Source of the DNA: Acinetobacter sp. S54
GTDB taxonomy: Bacteria; Pseudomonadota; Gammaproteobacteria; Pseudomonadales; Moraxellaceae
Reading direction: 5' to 3'
Length of the DNA stretch: 64,000 nucleotides
Assembly: GCF_016624945.1 (NCBI RefSeq)
Contig: NZ_JACVUI010000003.1
Location: 490,146-554,145, forward strand
Below are positions 36,889 to 45,254 of the stretch, in pieces (the stretch's first letter is position 1; every line of letters begins with the position of its first letter). The position numbers were made by a program, and so were the translations under genes. Below the pieces are notes generated by a model. The model saw nothing but the letters and a program-made list of their open reading frames with translations. It searched no databases and was not told the origin of the DNA.

Positions 36889-38130
36889 GTGAATACAAAT
36901 GAATTGATGTCCAGAGTTGGGCCAAATACATGGAAAATTGCATTTCTATTTGCATTTTTGGCGCTATTGGTTGATGGCGCTGATCTAATGTTGCTTTCTT
37001 ATAGTCTAAACAGTATTAAAGCAGATTTTGGCTTGACCTCAGTCGAAGCAGGAATGTTAGGTAGTTTTACCTTAGCTGGTATGGCTATTGGCGGAATTTT
37101 TGGGGGCTGGGCTTCTGACCGTTTTGGGCGAGTCCGCATTGTCGTTGTTTCTATTCTGGTTTTTTCATTATTAACCTGTGGACTTGGACTAACCCAAAGC
37201 TTTTTACAATTTGGTATTTTACGTTTCTTTGCTTCTCTTGGATTGGGTTCGTTATATATTGCCTGTAATACTCTCATGGCAGAATATGTGCCTACACGCT
37301 ATCGAACAACGGTTTTAGGAACTTTACAGGCAGGCTGGACAGTAGGTTATATTGTTGCAACTCTACTTGCTGGCTGGATTATTCCCGATCATGGCTGGCG
37401 TATGCTGTTTTTTATTGCCATTATTCCTGTAATTATGGCCGTGCTGATGCATGTTCTTGTACCAGAACCAACTGCATGGCAACAATCACGCTTACAGCCT
37501 ATCCAACGTACTGAACAACCAAAAGAATCTGCATTCAAACTGATTTTTCAAGATAAACGCAATCGTAATATGTTCATTCTCTGGGCATTGACCGCTGGTT
37601 TCTTGCAGTTTGGTTACTATGGTGTAAATAACTGGATGCCATCTTATCTTGAAAGTGAACTTGGCATGAAGTTTAAGGAAATGACCGCCTACATGGTTGG
37701 TACTTATACCGCCATGATTTTAGGTAAAATATTGGCTGGTTACATGGCCGATAAACTTGGACGTCGTTTTACTTACGCTTTTGGAGCCATAGGAACTGCG
37801 ATCTTCCTTCCACTTATTGTGTTCTATAATTCCCCTGCCAATATTCTGTATTTATTAGTGATCTTTGGTTTCCTATATGGCATTCCATATGGCGTAAATG
37901 CAACGTATATGACGGAAAGCTTTCCAACTGCGATTCGCGGTACAGCCATTGGTGGTGCTTATAATGTTGGTCGATTAGGTGCCGCCATTGCTCCTGCAAC
38001 CATAGGTTATTTAGCCTCTGGTGGTTCTATCGGATTAGGCTTTGTAGTTATGGGCGCAGCATACTTTATTTGTGGCGTAATTCCTGCGCTTTTCATTAAA
38101 GAAAAACAGTATGATCCACAAAAATCATAA
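36889..38130 (+). CDS. MFS transporter, paralogue of DcaK
   Basis: The 413-residue protein has DGADLMLLSYSLNSI in helix 1, GGWASDRFGRVRI in loop 2-3 and YMTESFPTAIRGTAIGGAYN near 340-359, nearly matching the 23484-24797 transporter. The first codon reads GTG (gtgaatacaaat) after AAAGGAATATAGCT, so a GTG start is used or the ATG at 36907 is the start. It probably imports a dicarboxylate. It is divergent from the second CaiB-type gene and ends at a strong terminator. Confidence 0.82.
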   Translation: MNTNELMSRVGPNTWKIAFLFAFLALLVDGADLMLLSYSLNSIKADFGLTSVEAGMLGSFTLAGMAIGGIFGGWASDRFGRVRIVVVSILVFSLLTCGLGLTQSFLQFGILRFFASLGLGSLYIACNTLMAEYVPTRYRTTVLGTLQAGWTVGYIVATLLAGWIIPDHGWRMLFFIAIIPVIMAVLMHVLVPEPTAWQQSRLQPIQRTEQPKESAFKLIFQDKRNRNMFILWALTAGFLQFGYYGVNNWMPSYLESELGMKFKEMTAYMVGTYTAMILGKILAGYMADKLGRRFTYAFGAIGTAIFLPLIVFYNSPANILYLLVIFGFLYGIPYGVNATYMTESFPTAIRGTAIGGAYNVGRLGAAIAPATIGYLASGGSIGLGFVVMGAAYFICGVIPALFIKEKQYDPQKS

Positions 38131-38162
38131 TCATACCATTATTTAACTTCTTTCCAGTTAAT

Positions 38163-38191
38163 AGCCAGTATTAGCCCTACTGGCTTTTTTT
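38163..38191 (+). terminator. Rho-independent terminator after the DcaK-like gene
   Basis: AGCCAGTA (38163-38170) and TACTGGCT (38178-38185) make an 8-bp stem with a 7-base loop, followed by a run of seven T residues. Confidence 0.9.
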
Positions 38192-38234
38192 ATCTATAAA
38201 TAAATCTTGTTTTATTAAAAATAACAAATTAAAA

Positions 38235-38249
38235 TATCGACAAGCGAAA
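38235..38249. promoter_or_regulatory. Near-match to the dca palindrome before the ETF-QO gene
   Basis: TATCGACAAGCGAAA fits the TxTCG-N5-CGAAA pattern of the dca-region sites (10 of 15 bases equal to TTTCGCATTGCGAAA). It ends 18 bases before the ATG at 38268. It is imperfect and needs a binding or motif test. Confidence 0.4.
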
Positions 38250-38267
38250 CTAAATTTCTTTTTTATT

Positions 38268-39980
38268 ATGGATAATTTTGAACGAGAATCAATGGAATTT
38301 GATGTTGTCATCGTTGGTGCAGGCCCTGCGGGTCTATCAGCTGCGATTAAAATTCGTCAATTAGCGATTGAAAAAAACTTACCCGATCTTTCTGTTTGTG
38401 TCGTGGAAAAAGGCTCTGAAGTTGGTGCACATATCCTCTCTGGTGCAGTGCTTGAACCACGTGCCATCAATGAACTTTTTCCAGAATGGAAAGAACAAGG
38501 CGCCCCATTAAACGTTCCTGTCACAGATGATGAAACTTATTTCTTGTTGTCCGATACCAAATCACAAAAAATGCCGTATTGGATGGTGCCTAAAACCATG
38601 CATAACGATGGCAATTATGTCATCTCGCTGGGTAATGTGGTGCGTTGGTTAGGTCAAAAGGCCGAAGAACTTGAGGTTTCTATCTTCCCTGGCTTTGCTG
38701 CATCTGAAGTGCTTTACCATGAAGATGGTACGGTAAAAGGTATTCAAACTGGTGATATGGGTATTGCTAAAGATGGACAGCCAACCGCTAACTTCACACC
38801 GGGTTACGAACTTCACGCTAAATACACGCTCTTTGCTGAAGGATGTCGAGGTCATTTAGGCAAACGTTTAATTGCCAAATATGACTTAGATAAAGACATC
38901 GATCCTCAGCACTACGGCATCGGGATTAAAGAACTTTGGGAAATTGATCCAGCTAAACACAAACCAGGTTTAGTGATGCATGGTGCTGGCTGGCCTTTAT
39001 CTGAAACTGGTTCTTCTGGCGGATGGTGGTTATATCACGCTGAAAACAATCAGGTGACTTTAGGCATGATCGTGGATCTATCTTATGAAAATCCGCACAT
39101 GTATCCATTTATGGAAATGCAGCGCTGGAAAACTCATCCACTTATCAGACAATATTTGGAAGGTGGTAAACGTATTTCTTATGGCGCGCGCGCCGTGGTC
39201 AAAGGCGGTTTAAACTCCTTACCGAAACTGACTTTCCCGGGTGGCTGTCTGATTGGTGACGATGCAGGTTTCCTAAACTTTGCCAAAATCAAAGGCTCAC
39301 ACACTGCAATGAAATCAGGCACGCTCTGTGGTGAAGCAGTATTTGAAGCGATTGCGCGTGGAGTAGAAAAAGGGGGCGATTTAGCCATTGCTCGTGTGGT
39401 TGATGGTGAAGACTTTTTTGATAAAGAACTGAATGCTTATACACAAAAGTTTGATAATAGCTGGTTGAAAGAAGAGTTATATCACTCACGCAACTTTGGC
39501 CCCGCAATGCACAAATTTGGTCAGTGGATGGGGGGTGCATTTAACTTTATTGATCAAAATGTTTTAAAAGTGCCATTCACTTTGCATGATCTTAAACGAG
39601 ACTTCGCTGTACTGAAAACAGTGGATACTTCAACCTTTAAGCCAAACTATCCAAAACCAGATGGTAAATTGACTTTTGATCGTTTGTCTTCGGTATTCGT
39701 ATCTAATACTGTGCATGAAGAAAATCAGCCAGTGCATTTGAAACTGACCGAATCATCTATTCCAGTGGACATCAACTTACCGAAATGGGATGAACCCGCG
39801 CAGCGCTATTGCCCTGCTGGTGTCTATGAAATTATGGAAAACGATGATGGTTCTAAACGCTTTCAGATCAATGCAGCGAACTGTGTGCATTGTAAGACCT
39901 GCGATATTAAAGACCCATCTCAGAACATCACATGGGTAGCGCCAGAAGGCGGTGGTGGGCCGAATTATCCAAATATGTAA
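38268..39980 (+). CDS. Electron transfer flavoprotein-ubiquinone oxidoreductase
   Basis: ETF-QO passes electrons from reduced ETF to ubiquinone in the inner membrane, and so drains the acyl-CoA dehydrogenases. The 570 residues have the FAD motif GAGPAG (17-22), the membrane-associated middle region and the C-terminal 4Fe-4S ligands Cys515, Cys539, Cys542 and Cys545 (CVHCKTC). The first ATG lacks a good ribosome site and the ATG at 38292 is an alternative. It lies beside the dca cluster, and etfAB are not in the window. Confidence 0.93.
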   Translation: MDNFERESMEFDVVIVGAGPAGLSAAIKIRQLAIEKNLPDLSVCVVEKGSEVGAHILSGAVLEPRAINELFPEWKEQGAPLNVPVTDDETYFLLSDTKSQKMPYWMVPKTMHNDGNYVISLGNVVRWLGQKAEELEVSIFPGFAASEVLYHEDGTVKGIQTGDMGIAKDGQPTANFTPGYELHAKYTLFAEGCRGHLGKRLIAKYDLDKDIDPQHYGIGIKELWEIDPAKHKPGLVMHGAGWPLSETGSSGGWWLYHAENNQVTLGMIVDLSYENPHMYPFMEMQRWKTHPLIRQYLEGGKRISYGARAVVKGGLNSLPKLTFPGGCLIGDDAGFLNFAKIKGSHTAMKSGTLCGEAVFEAIARGVEKGGDLAIARVVDGEDFFDKELNAYTQKFDNSWLKEELYHSRNFGPAMHKFGQWMGGAFNFIDQNVLKVPFTLHDLKRDFAVLKTVDTSTFKPNYPKPDGKLTFDRLSSVFVSNTVHEENQPVHLKLTESSIPVDINLPKWDEPAQRYCPAGVYEIMENDDGSKRFQINAANCVHCKTCDIKDPSQNITWVAPEGGGGPNYPNM

Positions 39981-40030
39981 TTTGGATAGTTCTTGCAGAG
40001 CTTTAGTCGCTCCTCATATCCAAATATGTA
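39965..40030 (+). repeat. 15-bp direct repeat at the 3-prime end of the ETF-QO gene
   Basis: TATCCAAATATGTAA occurs at 39965-39979, covering the last codons and stop of the gene, and again at 40016-40030, 51 bases apart. The gap has no gene. It looks like the remnant of a short duplication or a deletion scar. Confidence 0.7.
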
Positions 40031-40144
40031 AACGTTAAGAATATGGTTATTTTTTAATAAAAAAGGCCGAACCAAATATATAAGTTTGTTTTAAACTTAT
40101 ATATAAACACTAATTATATTAGTGCGTTATATTATTTTTTAGGT

Positions 40145-40172
40145 AACCATAGTCCCCAAGGGGGCTATGGTT
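40145..40172. terminator. Hairpin downstream of the DUF202 gene
   Basis: AACCATAG-T-CCCC and GGGGCTATGGTT form a 12-bp stem with one bulged T and a 3-base loop. It lies six bases beyond the minus-strand DUF202 stop, without a strong U-run on the minus strand (GGTTACCTAAAAAAT), so terminator function is probable but not certain. Confidence 0.55.
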
Positions 40173-40177
40173 AAAAA

Positions 40178-40537
40178 TTAAATCCAAAAAGAAATAATCA
40201 GCATAATCGCACTTAATATAGTGAAGTAACTTAATACAATAGGTAAATTGGTCCGGTAACCTTCAATCATTTCTAACGGCGTAAGTGACTTAAGCGCAAC
40301 TCGATACTGAATAACCGATAATACACTAATCATTAATCCCAAAACGATGACAAGTACGCCTAGCCAACGATTAAACAAAATTTTATCGTGATAGCGGACT
40401 GGATCTATAAGATGAATAAGTAATGTCGATTTTTCAATTAAAAATCCAAAAGCAATTAAAGCTAGGCTACTTCTATTCCATGCAAGTAAGGTTCGCTCAA
40501 GAGCAAGTAATACGCGGGGATCTTCTAAATTTGACAT
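40178..40537 (-). CDS. DUF202 (YidH-type) membrane protein
   Basis: The 119-residue protein begins DPRVLLALERTLLAWNRSSLALIAFGF, the DUF202 hallmark (ERTxLAWxRT-like), and has three hydrophobic helices (about 24-38, 58-78 and 98-117). The family function is not established. It follows the metallo-hydrolase gene by three bases, so it is probably the last gene of the sulfur-related operon that starts at 42254. Confidence 0.85.
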   Translation of the reverse strand: MSNLEDPRVLLALERTLLAWNRSSLALIAFGFLIEKSTLLIHLIDPVRYHDKILFNRWLGVLVIVLGLMISVLSVIQYRVALKSLTPLEMIEGYRTNLPIVLSYFTILSAIMLIISFWI

Positions 40538-40540
40538 AAC

Positions 40541-41419
40541 TCAGACTTTAAAATAATTTAGCGGTAATTTTAAATAAGATTGACCATTTGATTCAGGCAT
40601 TGGAAAATTTCCAGCATCCATGTTGATCTGAATGGCAGGTAAAATCAGCTTTGGCATAGTCAGTGTAACATCTCTAGCTTCACGCATTTTAATAAAATTT
40701 GGTTTCGTAGTGCCTGAATGAATATGGATATTTGATTGCTTTTGTGTTTTGACGTCAGTTTCACCTACGAAATAATCTCTTGTTTTAGGCAAATAATCGT
40801 GACATAGAAACATACGCATATGTTCAGGCAAAACATATAAACGTTGAATTGAATCGTAGAGTTGAGCTGCACTTCCATTCGGAAAATCACAACGTGCTGT
40901 ACCATAATCTGGCATAAACAATGTATCCCCAACAAAAACAGCATCACCGATGACATAGCTTAAACATGCTGGTGTATGTCCGGGTGTGGGAATATTATAA
41001 GCATCTAAATTGCCTATTTTAAAATGCTCATCATCATCAAATAAATAGTCAAAGGCTGGGTATTGCGTAAAATGTTGGGGATCAAGATTATAAATTTGAC
41101 TAAATGCTTTTTGGACGATTGAAATTTTCCCACTCATGGCAATTTTGCCACTTAAGTGTTTTTTTAAATATTGTGAAGCCGTCAAATGGTCAGCATGTAC
41201 ATGTGTTTCTAATATCCATTCTATACTTAGGCTATTTTCATGGACATAATGAATGACTTTATCCGCTTGAATGGTGGATGTGGTCGCTGAAGCTGCATCA
41301 TAATCCAGCACACTATCAATAATCGCACTCTGTTTGGTATCAGCATCTGTGACAACGTAAGTAAAGGTGTTAGTCGCCTCATCAAAAAAACTTTTAACTA
41401 GTGGTTTCTGAGTCTTCAT
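40541..41419 (-). CDS. Metallo-beta-lactamase-fold hydrolase, persulfide dioxygenase-like
   Basis: The 292-residue protein has THVHADHLT (His73, His75, Asp77, His78), His148 (PTPGHTP) and Asp165 (VGDTLF). PDYGTARCDFPNG (about 170-182) is the segment characteristic of the ETHE1/Blh persulfide dioxygenase group, in which one iron oxidises glutathione persulfide to sulfite. The frame extends to 41554 inside the upstream gene, but the ATG at 41419 (MKTQKPLV) lies six bases after that gene's stop. Its neighbours, two YeeE/YedE proteins, support a sulfur role. Confidence 0.85.
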   Translation of the reverse strand: MKTQKPLVKSFFDEATNTFTYVVTDADTKQSAIIDSVLDYDAASATTSTIQADKVIHYVHENSLSIEWILETHVHADHLTASQYLKKHLSGKIAMSGKISIVQKAFSQIYNLDPQHFTQYPAFDYLFDDDEHFKIGNLDAYNIPTPGHTPACLSYVIGDAVFVGDTLFMPDYGTARCDFPNGSAAQLYDSIQRLYVLPEHMRMFLCHDYLPKTRDYFVGETDVKTQKQSNIHIHSGTTKPNFIKMREARDVTLTMPKLILPAIQINMDAGNFPMPESNGQSYLKLPLNYFKV

Positions 41420-41424
41420 ATCAC

Positions 41425-41835
41425 TTATGTCCCTACTATTTTTCGATAAAGAATAATTCCAACTAACATCGCTCCAATAAAATATATCGCCTGATAATGT
41501 CCTAATCCGATCAAGGTTAATGCGGGTGCAGGACATATTCCTGCTATCCCCCACCCAATGCCAAAGATAAATGACCCTACAACCAAGGTTTTATCGATCT
41601 GATTATTTTGAGGGAGCTCAACTTTTTCCTTAAAAATAGTTATAGGATGTCGTTTCATTCTTTGAAATGGAATAAAAGCCACTAAAATTGCTCCTATCAT
41701 GACAAAGGCCAAGCTTGCATCCCATGTACCAAATACATCTAAAAATGAGAGAACTTTTTCAGGATTAGACATGCCTGAAATCATTAGACCTAATGAAAAA
41801 AGAGAACCAAATAGAAAAGCAAATATATTTTTCAT
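41425..41835 (-). CDS. YeeE/YedE-type half transporter, C-terminal-type subunit
   Basis: The 136-residue membrane protein has about four hydrophobic helices and the conserved GWGIAGICPAPALTLIG (about 98-114), whose cysteine matches the thiosulfate/sulfur-relay residue of the YeeE/YedE (TsuA-like) family. Full-length members carry two such halves fused; here they are separate genes. It overlaps the upstream half by four bases (ATGA), so the subunits are coupled and likely form a complex that moves reduced sulfur. Confidence 0.83.
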   Translation of the reverse strand: MKNIFAFLFGSLFSLGLMISGMSNPEKVLSFLDVFGTWDASLAFVMIGAILVAFIPFQRMKRHPITIFKEKVELPQNNQIDKTLVVGSFIFGIGWGIAGICPAPALTLIGLGHYQAIYFIGAMLVGIILYRKIVGT

Positions 41836-42254
41836 TGGTTAACTCCTAATACATGACGAATCACATAAACTGTAATAAATCCTGCCAACATAAACATGGT
41901 TGTGGCGATTAAAGACCGCTTGGATAAACGACTCAAACCACAAATACCATGACCACTAGTGCAACCCGATCCCATACGTGTACCAAAGCCGACGAATAGA
42001 CCTGCGAGTATCAATACATAGGGGTTTGAATTAATTTTAATTTCAGGTGTATAGAAATAATGGAAAAAAAACGGCGTAATGAATAAACCCAGTAAGAACC
42101 AAATTGCTGGTGTTTTAGTAAGCGTTTCAGGATTTATTGCCTGTGCGAGTAAACCACTGACACCTGCTATACGGCCATTTACATACAGATAACCTATCAC
42201 AGCTATTCCGAGCAATAAGCCTCCGATAAAAGCCAACAAAAAACTGTGCATCAT
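41832..42254 (-). CDS. YeeE/YedE-type half transporter, N-terminal-type subunit
   Basis: The 140-residue membrane protein has about four helices and the signature FGTRMGSGCTSGHGICGLSRLSKRS (about 91-115) with two cysteines, the first-half motif of YeeE/YedE transporters. It starts the operon (this gene, the second half, metallo-hydrolase, DUF202). Upstream is an AT-rich stretch with an 8-bp inverted repeat (42301-42323) but no regulator gene of the ArsR/BigR type. Confidence 0.83.
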   Translation of the reverse strand: MMHSFLLAFIGGLLLGIAVIGYLYVNGRIAGVSGLLAQAINPETLTKTPAIWFLLGLFITPFFFHYFYTPEIKINSNPYVLILAGLFVGFGTRMGSGCTSGHGICGLSRLSKRSLIATTMFMLAGFITVYVIRHVLGVNQ

Positions 42255-42300
42255 TTAGCCTTAAAACAATATATAAAATAATAATATATATTTTTATAAT

Positions 42301-42323
42301 TTAATCAATACTACTTTGATTAA
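42301..42323. repeat. AT-rich inverted repeat between the zeta-like and YeeE genes
   Basis: TTAATCAA (42301-42308) and TTGATTAA (42316-42323) are perfect 8-bp arms with a 7-base gap. It is either an operator for the sulfur operon or a weak terminator of the kinase gene; sequence alone does not decide. Confidence 0.45.
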
Positions 42324-42352
42324 TCTTCACAATTAAAGAATAGATGAACAGT

Positions 42353-43099
42353 TTACATAAACTCATTTAAGACTCGATCAACAAACCATTTAGGAAATTT
42401 CTGCAAATTTTTATTAAGCTTAAGAATTTCTGACTTTTCAATTTCTGCTAAAAAGGATGCTTGTGTCCCATCTGAAGAATTATCAAAAATGTAAGCTCGA
42501 TCTGAGGTATCAATTGCCTCTAACAGTAAATCCATACTTCTGTGATAACGCGTTCTGATTTTATCTTCAGGTACATTATGTCCGCCCTGACTCACTCGAT
42601 ATTGCACTCGATTAATATTAATATCAGGATCAACCGTAGAAACAAAATACAGATACGTTCGAAAACCTTGAGCTTTGGCTTGTTGTAAAAACTCAACCTT
42701 ACTAACATGTGACATTACTGTCTCAAAGGTAAAGCTAATGTTCAACTCAAGAAATTTAAGGCGAATAAAATCAATGATTCTTGCTGCTAGATAAGAATCA
42801 ATTTCCTTGGCATCAAAAGCGATATTGCCATTGGCTAAAATAATAGGTTCAGTCTGAAGTAAAGGAATCATTCTCTGATTCACTGTACGTTTTTTTTCTT
42901 TTAAAAATTCAATTAGCTGCTGATTTTCCAATGACTCATGAAATTCAGCCAAAGAAAAAGATTGATACTGAAATAGCTGCTTTTCTAATTCATCTGCATT
43001 TAAATAAGCACCAATATGTCGTGGCAGCAAATAATCTTTAATAGTGCTTTTACCAGATCCATTTGGACCTGCGAACATTCTTATTCTGGGTTGTGGCAT
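42353..43099 (-). CDS. Zeta toxin-like P-loop kinase
   Basis: The 248-residue protein has the Walker A motif GPNGSGKST (11-19, Lys17), LNADELEK near 34-41, SFTFETVMSH and the segment SQGGHNVPEDKIRTRYHRSMDLL, the pattern of zeta-toxin-family kinases. Classical zeta toxins phosphorylate UDP-N-acetylglucosamine; many chromosomal relatives are untested. It starts seven bases after a small upstream gene on the same strand, an arrangement expected of a toxin-antitoxin pair. The 83-residue partner does not look like the epsilon antitoxin. Confidence 0.83.
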   Translation of the reverse strand: MPQPRIRMFAGPNGSGKSTIKDYLLPRHIGAYLNADELEKQLFQYQSFSLAEFHESLENQQLIEFLKEKKRTVNQRMIPLLQTEPIILANGNIAFDAKEIDSYLAARIIDFIRLKFLELNISFTFETVMSHVSKVEFLQQAKAQGFRTYLYFVSTVDPDININRVQYRVSQGGHNVPEDKIRTRYHRSMDLLLEAIDTSDRAYIFDNSSDGTQASFLAEIEKSEILKLNKNLQKFPKWFVDRVLNEFM

Positions 43100-43105
43100 A
43101 TAAAA

Positions 43106-43357
43106 TTAAAATGCCACCTTTTTCTTACGTTTTAAAATCGTTTCTGACACAGGAACGTCAATATAATAAGATGCAATATTTTTTAAGACTTCTATTTCAC
43201 CATTGGATGATTGCTTAAGCAAATATTGATCTTTAGCATAAACCACTGAAGAGGATTGTGACGCGTGAAAAAAAGCATGACGAAACGCCTCCACAGCAAG
43301 ATGTGGAATCATTTCTTCCTCTCTTAGACTGGCTTTCATTGCAACAAATGCTGTCAT
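43106..43357 (-). CDS. Small protein upstream of the zeta-like kinase, possible antitoxin
   Basis: The 83-residue protein shows no family I recognise. It is soluble, with an acidic/helical N-terminus (MKASLREEEMIPHLAVEAFR), a central segment VVYAKDQYLLKQSSNGEIEVLKNI and a basic end (LKRKKKVAF). Similar short proteins commonly precede zeta-like kinases in Gram-negative genomes, so an antitoxin or partner role is inferred from position only. The ATG at 43357 could be replaced by the one at 43339. Confidence 0.6.
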   Translation of the reverse strand: MTAFVAMKASLREEEMIPHLAVEAFRHAFFHASQSSSVVYAKDQYLLKQSSNGEIEVLKNIASYYIDVPVSETILKRKKKVAF

Positions 43358-43577
43358 GCGTGATCTCCCGTATTCATATAAAAATACGTTTTAGTTATCT
43401 TAGCATAATTTTAAAAATTGTCTATTTGAGCAGCTTTTTTCAATTATAGATATTCATCAGATTAATTTTAATGCCTTCATCTTCTATCCTTTAAGCAAAT
43501 ATCCTCACTTTTATTATTAAGGTTGGCACATTGCTTGCTTTATGCACCATATTACCACTTAAATAAGGTCATAAAGA

Positions 43578-45188
43578 ATGCATAACACATCAGTAACGGA
43601 TTCTTTTGATGCAACCAAACCAAATAATGCAGCAAATGAAACACTTGAAGATTATACATTACGCTACGCGCCACATAGTTTTCGTCGCTGGAGTCCAAAA
43701 GTTGTTGCCATTACAGCGCTTGGTGGTATTGCCTATCTTGCAGATTTCTCTATTGGTGCCAGTATTGGCATGACTTATGGTACAACCAATGCCATTTATT
43801 CTATTCTCTTTGCAGCCATTATTATCTTCATTACAGGGATTCCCCTTGCTTACTATGCAGCACGCTACAATATTGACCTCGACCTGATCACTCGTGGTGC
43901 AGGTTTTGGTTATTTTGGTTCAGTGATTACCAGTATTATTTTTGCAAGCTTTACTTTTATCTTTTTTGCGCTGGAAGGTTCCATTATGGCGCAAGGCCTG
44001 TTATTAGGCTTGGGCATTCCATTATGGGCAGGTTATCTAATATCCACTATTATGGTTATTCCCTTAGTCATCTATGGAATGAAAGCTTTAAGTAAACTAC
44101 AGGTCTGGACAACTCCAATCTGGCTTATTCTTATGATTGGGCCTGTGGCTTATCTAATTCATAAAGAACCCAATCTGGTGGGTTCTTTTGCAACTTATGC
44201 AGGCAATAGTGGTTATGCGCCCATGGATATGGCCGCGATTATGTTGGGCGCGGGCGTATGTCTATCCTTAATTATGCAAATTGGCGAACAAATTGATTAC
44301 TTGCGTTTTATGCCAGCAAAAACCAAAGAAAATAGTAAGTCGTGGTGGGCAGCGGTGATTTCTGCTGGCCCAGGTTGGGTCATTCTTGGTGCGATTAAAC
44401 AAATTATTGGCGCCTTTTTAGGTTTTTATTTATTGACCAAATTACCTGGTATCAATGCCACTGAGCCTGTACAACAATTTAATGCTGCTTTTCATGACAT
44501 GTTACCCGGTTGGTTAGCTTTAGCGTTAGCTGTGATTCTTGTGGTAATTTCCCAAATTAAAATTAATGTGACCAATGCTTATTCAGGTTCTTTAGCGTGG
44601 ACCAGTGCTTATACGCGTATCAGCAAGAAATATCCGGGACGTATCATATTTGTATTAGTGAATCTAGCCGTTGCCCTTGCACTTATGGAAGGCAATATGT
44701 TTGCTGTACTGGGCAAAATTCTTGGCTTTTATTCAAACTTTGCGATTGCGTGGGTTGTTGTGGTGGCGACCGATATCGCCATTAATAAACACCTACTAAA
44801 ACTTTCTCCAAAACAACCTGAATACCGTCGTGAAATGCTGTATGACTTTAATCCTGTTGGCTTGGTTGCGTTTGGCGCTGCTGCTGGCTTGTCAATTGCA
44901 GCGTTTTTTGGTCTATTAGGAGATTTCCTCTCTTCTTATTCTCCATTAATTGCATTAATTGTGGGCTTTGTACTGACCCCTGTTATGGGCTTAATCACAA
45001 AAGGTCAGTATTACATTAAAAAGCATGATGATGGTATTAGTGAACCACGCTTTGATGCCGAAGGTACGCCCGTTGCTACGGTATATGCCTGCGTTTCTTG
45101 CGATCAAGATTATGAGCGCCCAGATGTTATGTATTCACATCGACATAACGGCGTAATCTGCTCATTATGTAAAACGATGGAAAAATAA
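43578..45188 (+). CDS. NCS1-family purine/cytosine permease with C-terminal cysteine knuckle
   Basis: The 536-residue protein has about 12 helices between residues 45 and 480 and NCS1 features (LGGIAYLADFSIGASIGMTYG in helix 1; INVTNAYSGSLAW near 335-347). It resembles cytosine/purine/hydantoin permeases. After the last helix comes a cytoplasmic tail with CVSC (505-508), HRH (521-523) and CSLC (528-531), spaced like a zinc ribbon. I do not know this tail in characterised NCS1 transporters. It is a single gene, ended by a strong terminator. Confidence 0.85.
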   Translation: MHNTSVTDSFDATKPNNAANETLEDYTLRYAPHSFRRWSPKVVAITALGGIAYLADFSIGASIGMTYGTTNAIYSILFAAIIIFITGIPLAYYAARYNIDLDLITRGAGFGYFGSVITSIIFASFTFIFFALEGSIMAQGLLLGLGIPLWAGYLISTIMVIPLVIYGMKALSKLQVWTTPIWLILMIGPVAYLIHKEPNLVGSFATYAGNSGYAPMDMAAIMLGAGVCLSLIMQIGEQIDYLRFMPAKTKENSKSWWAAVISAGPGWVILGAIKQIIGAFLGFYLLTKLPGINATEPVQQFNAAFHDMLPGWLALALAVILVVISQIKINVTNAYSGSLAWTSAYTRISKKYPGRIIFVLVNLAVALALMEGNMFAVLGKILGFYSNFAIAWVVVVATDIAINKHLLKLSPKQPEYRREMLYDFNPVGLVAFGAAAGLSIAAFFGLLGDFLSSYSPLIALIVGFVLTPVMGLITKGQYYIKKHDDGISEPRFDAEGTPVATVYACVSCDQDYERPDVMYSHRHNGVICSLCKTMEK

Positions 45189-45222
45189 AAAAATTGAATC
45201 ACATAATAATTTAATTGACTCC

Positions 45223-45250
45223 GCCCTGATTCATCAGGGCTTTATTTTTT
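45223..45250 (+). terminator. Rho-independent terminator of the NCS1 permease gene
   Basis: GCCCTGA (45223-45229) and TCAGGGC (45234-45240) form a 7-bp stem with a TTCA loop, followed by TTTATTTTTT. Confidence 0.9.
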
Positions 45251-45254
45251 GCTT

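Noticed and set aside
42255..42352. BigR/ArsR-type operator in the AT-rich stretch upstream of the sulfur operon
   Set aside because: The TATATA runs are low-complexity and no ArsR gene is nearby, so only the 8-bp dyad is reported.
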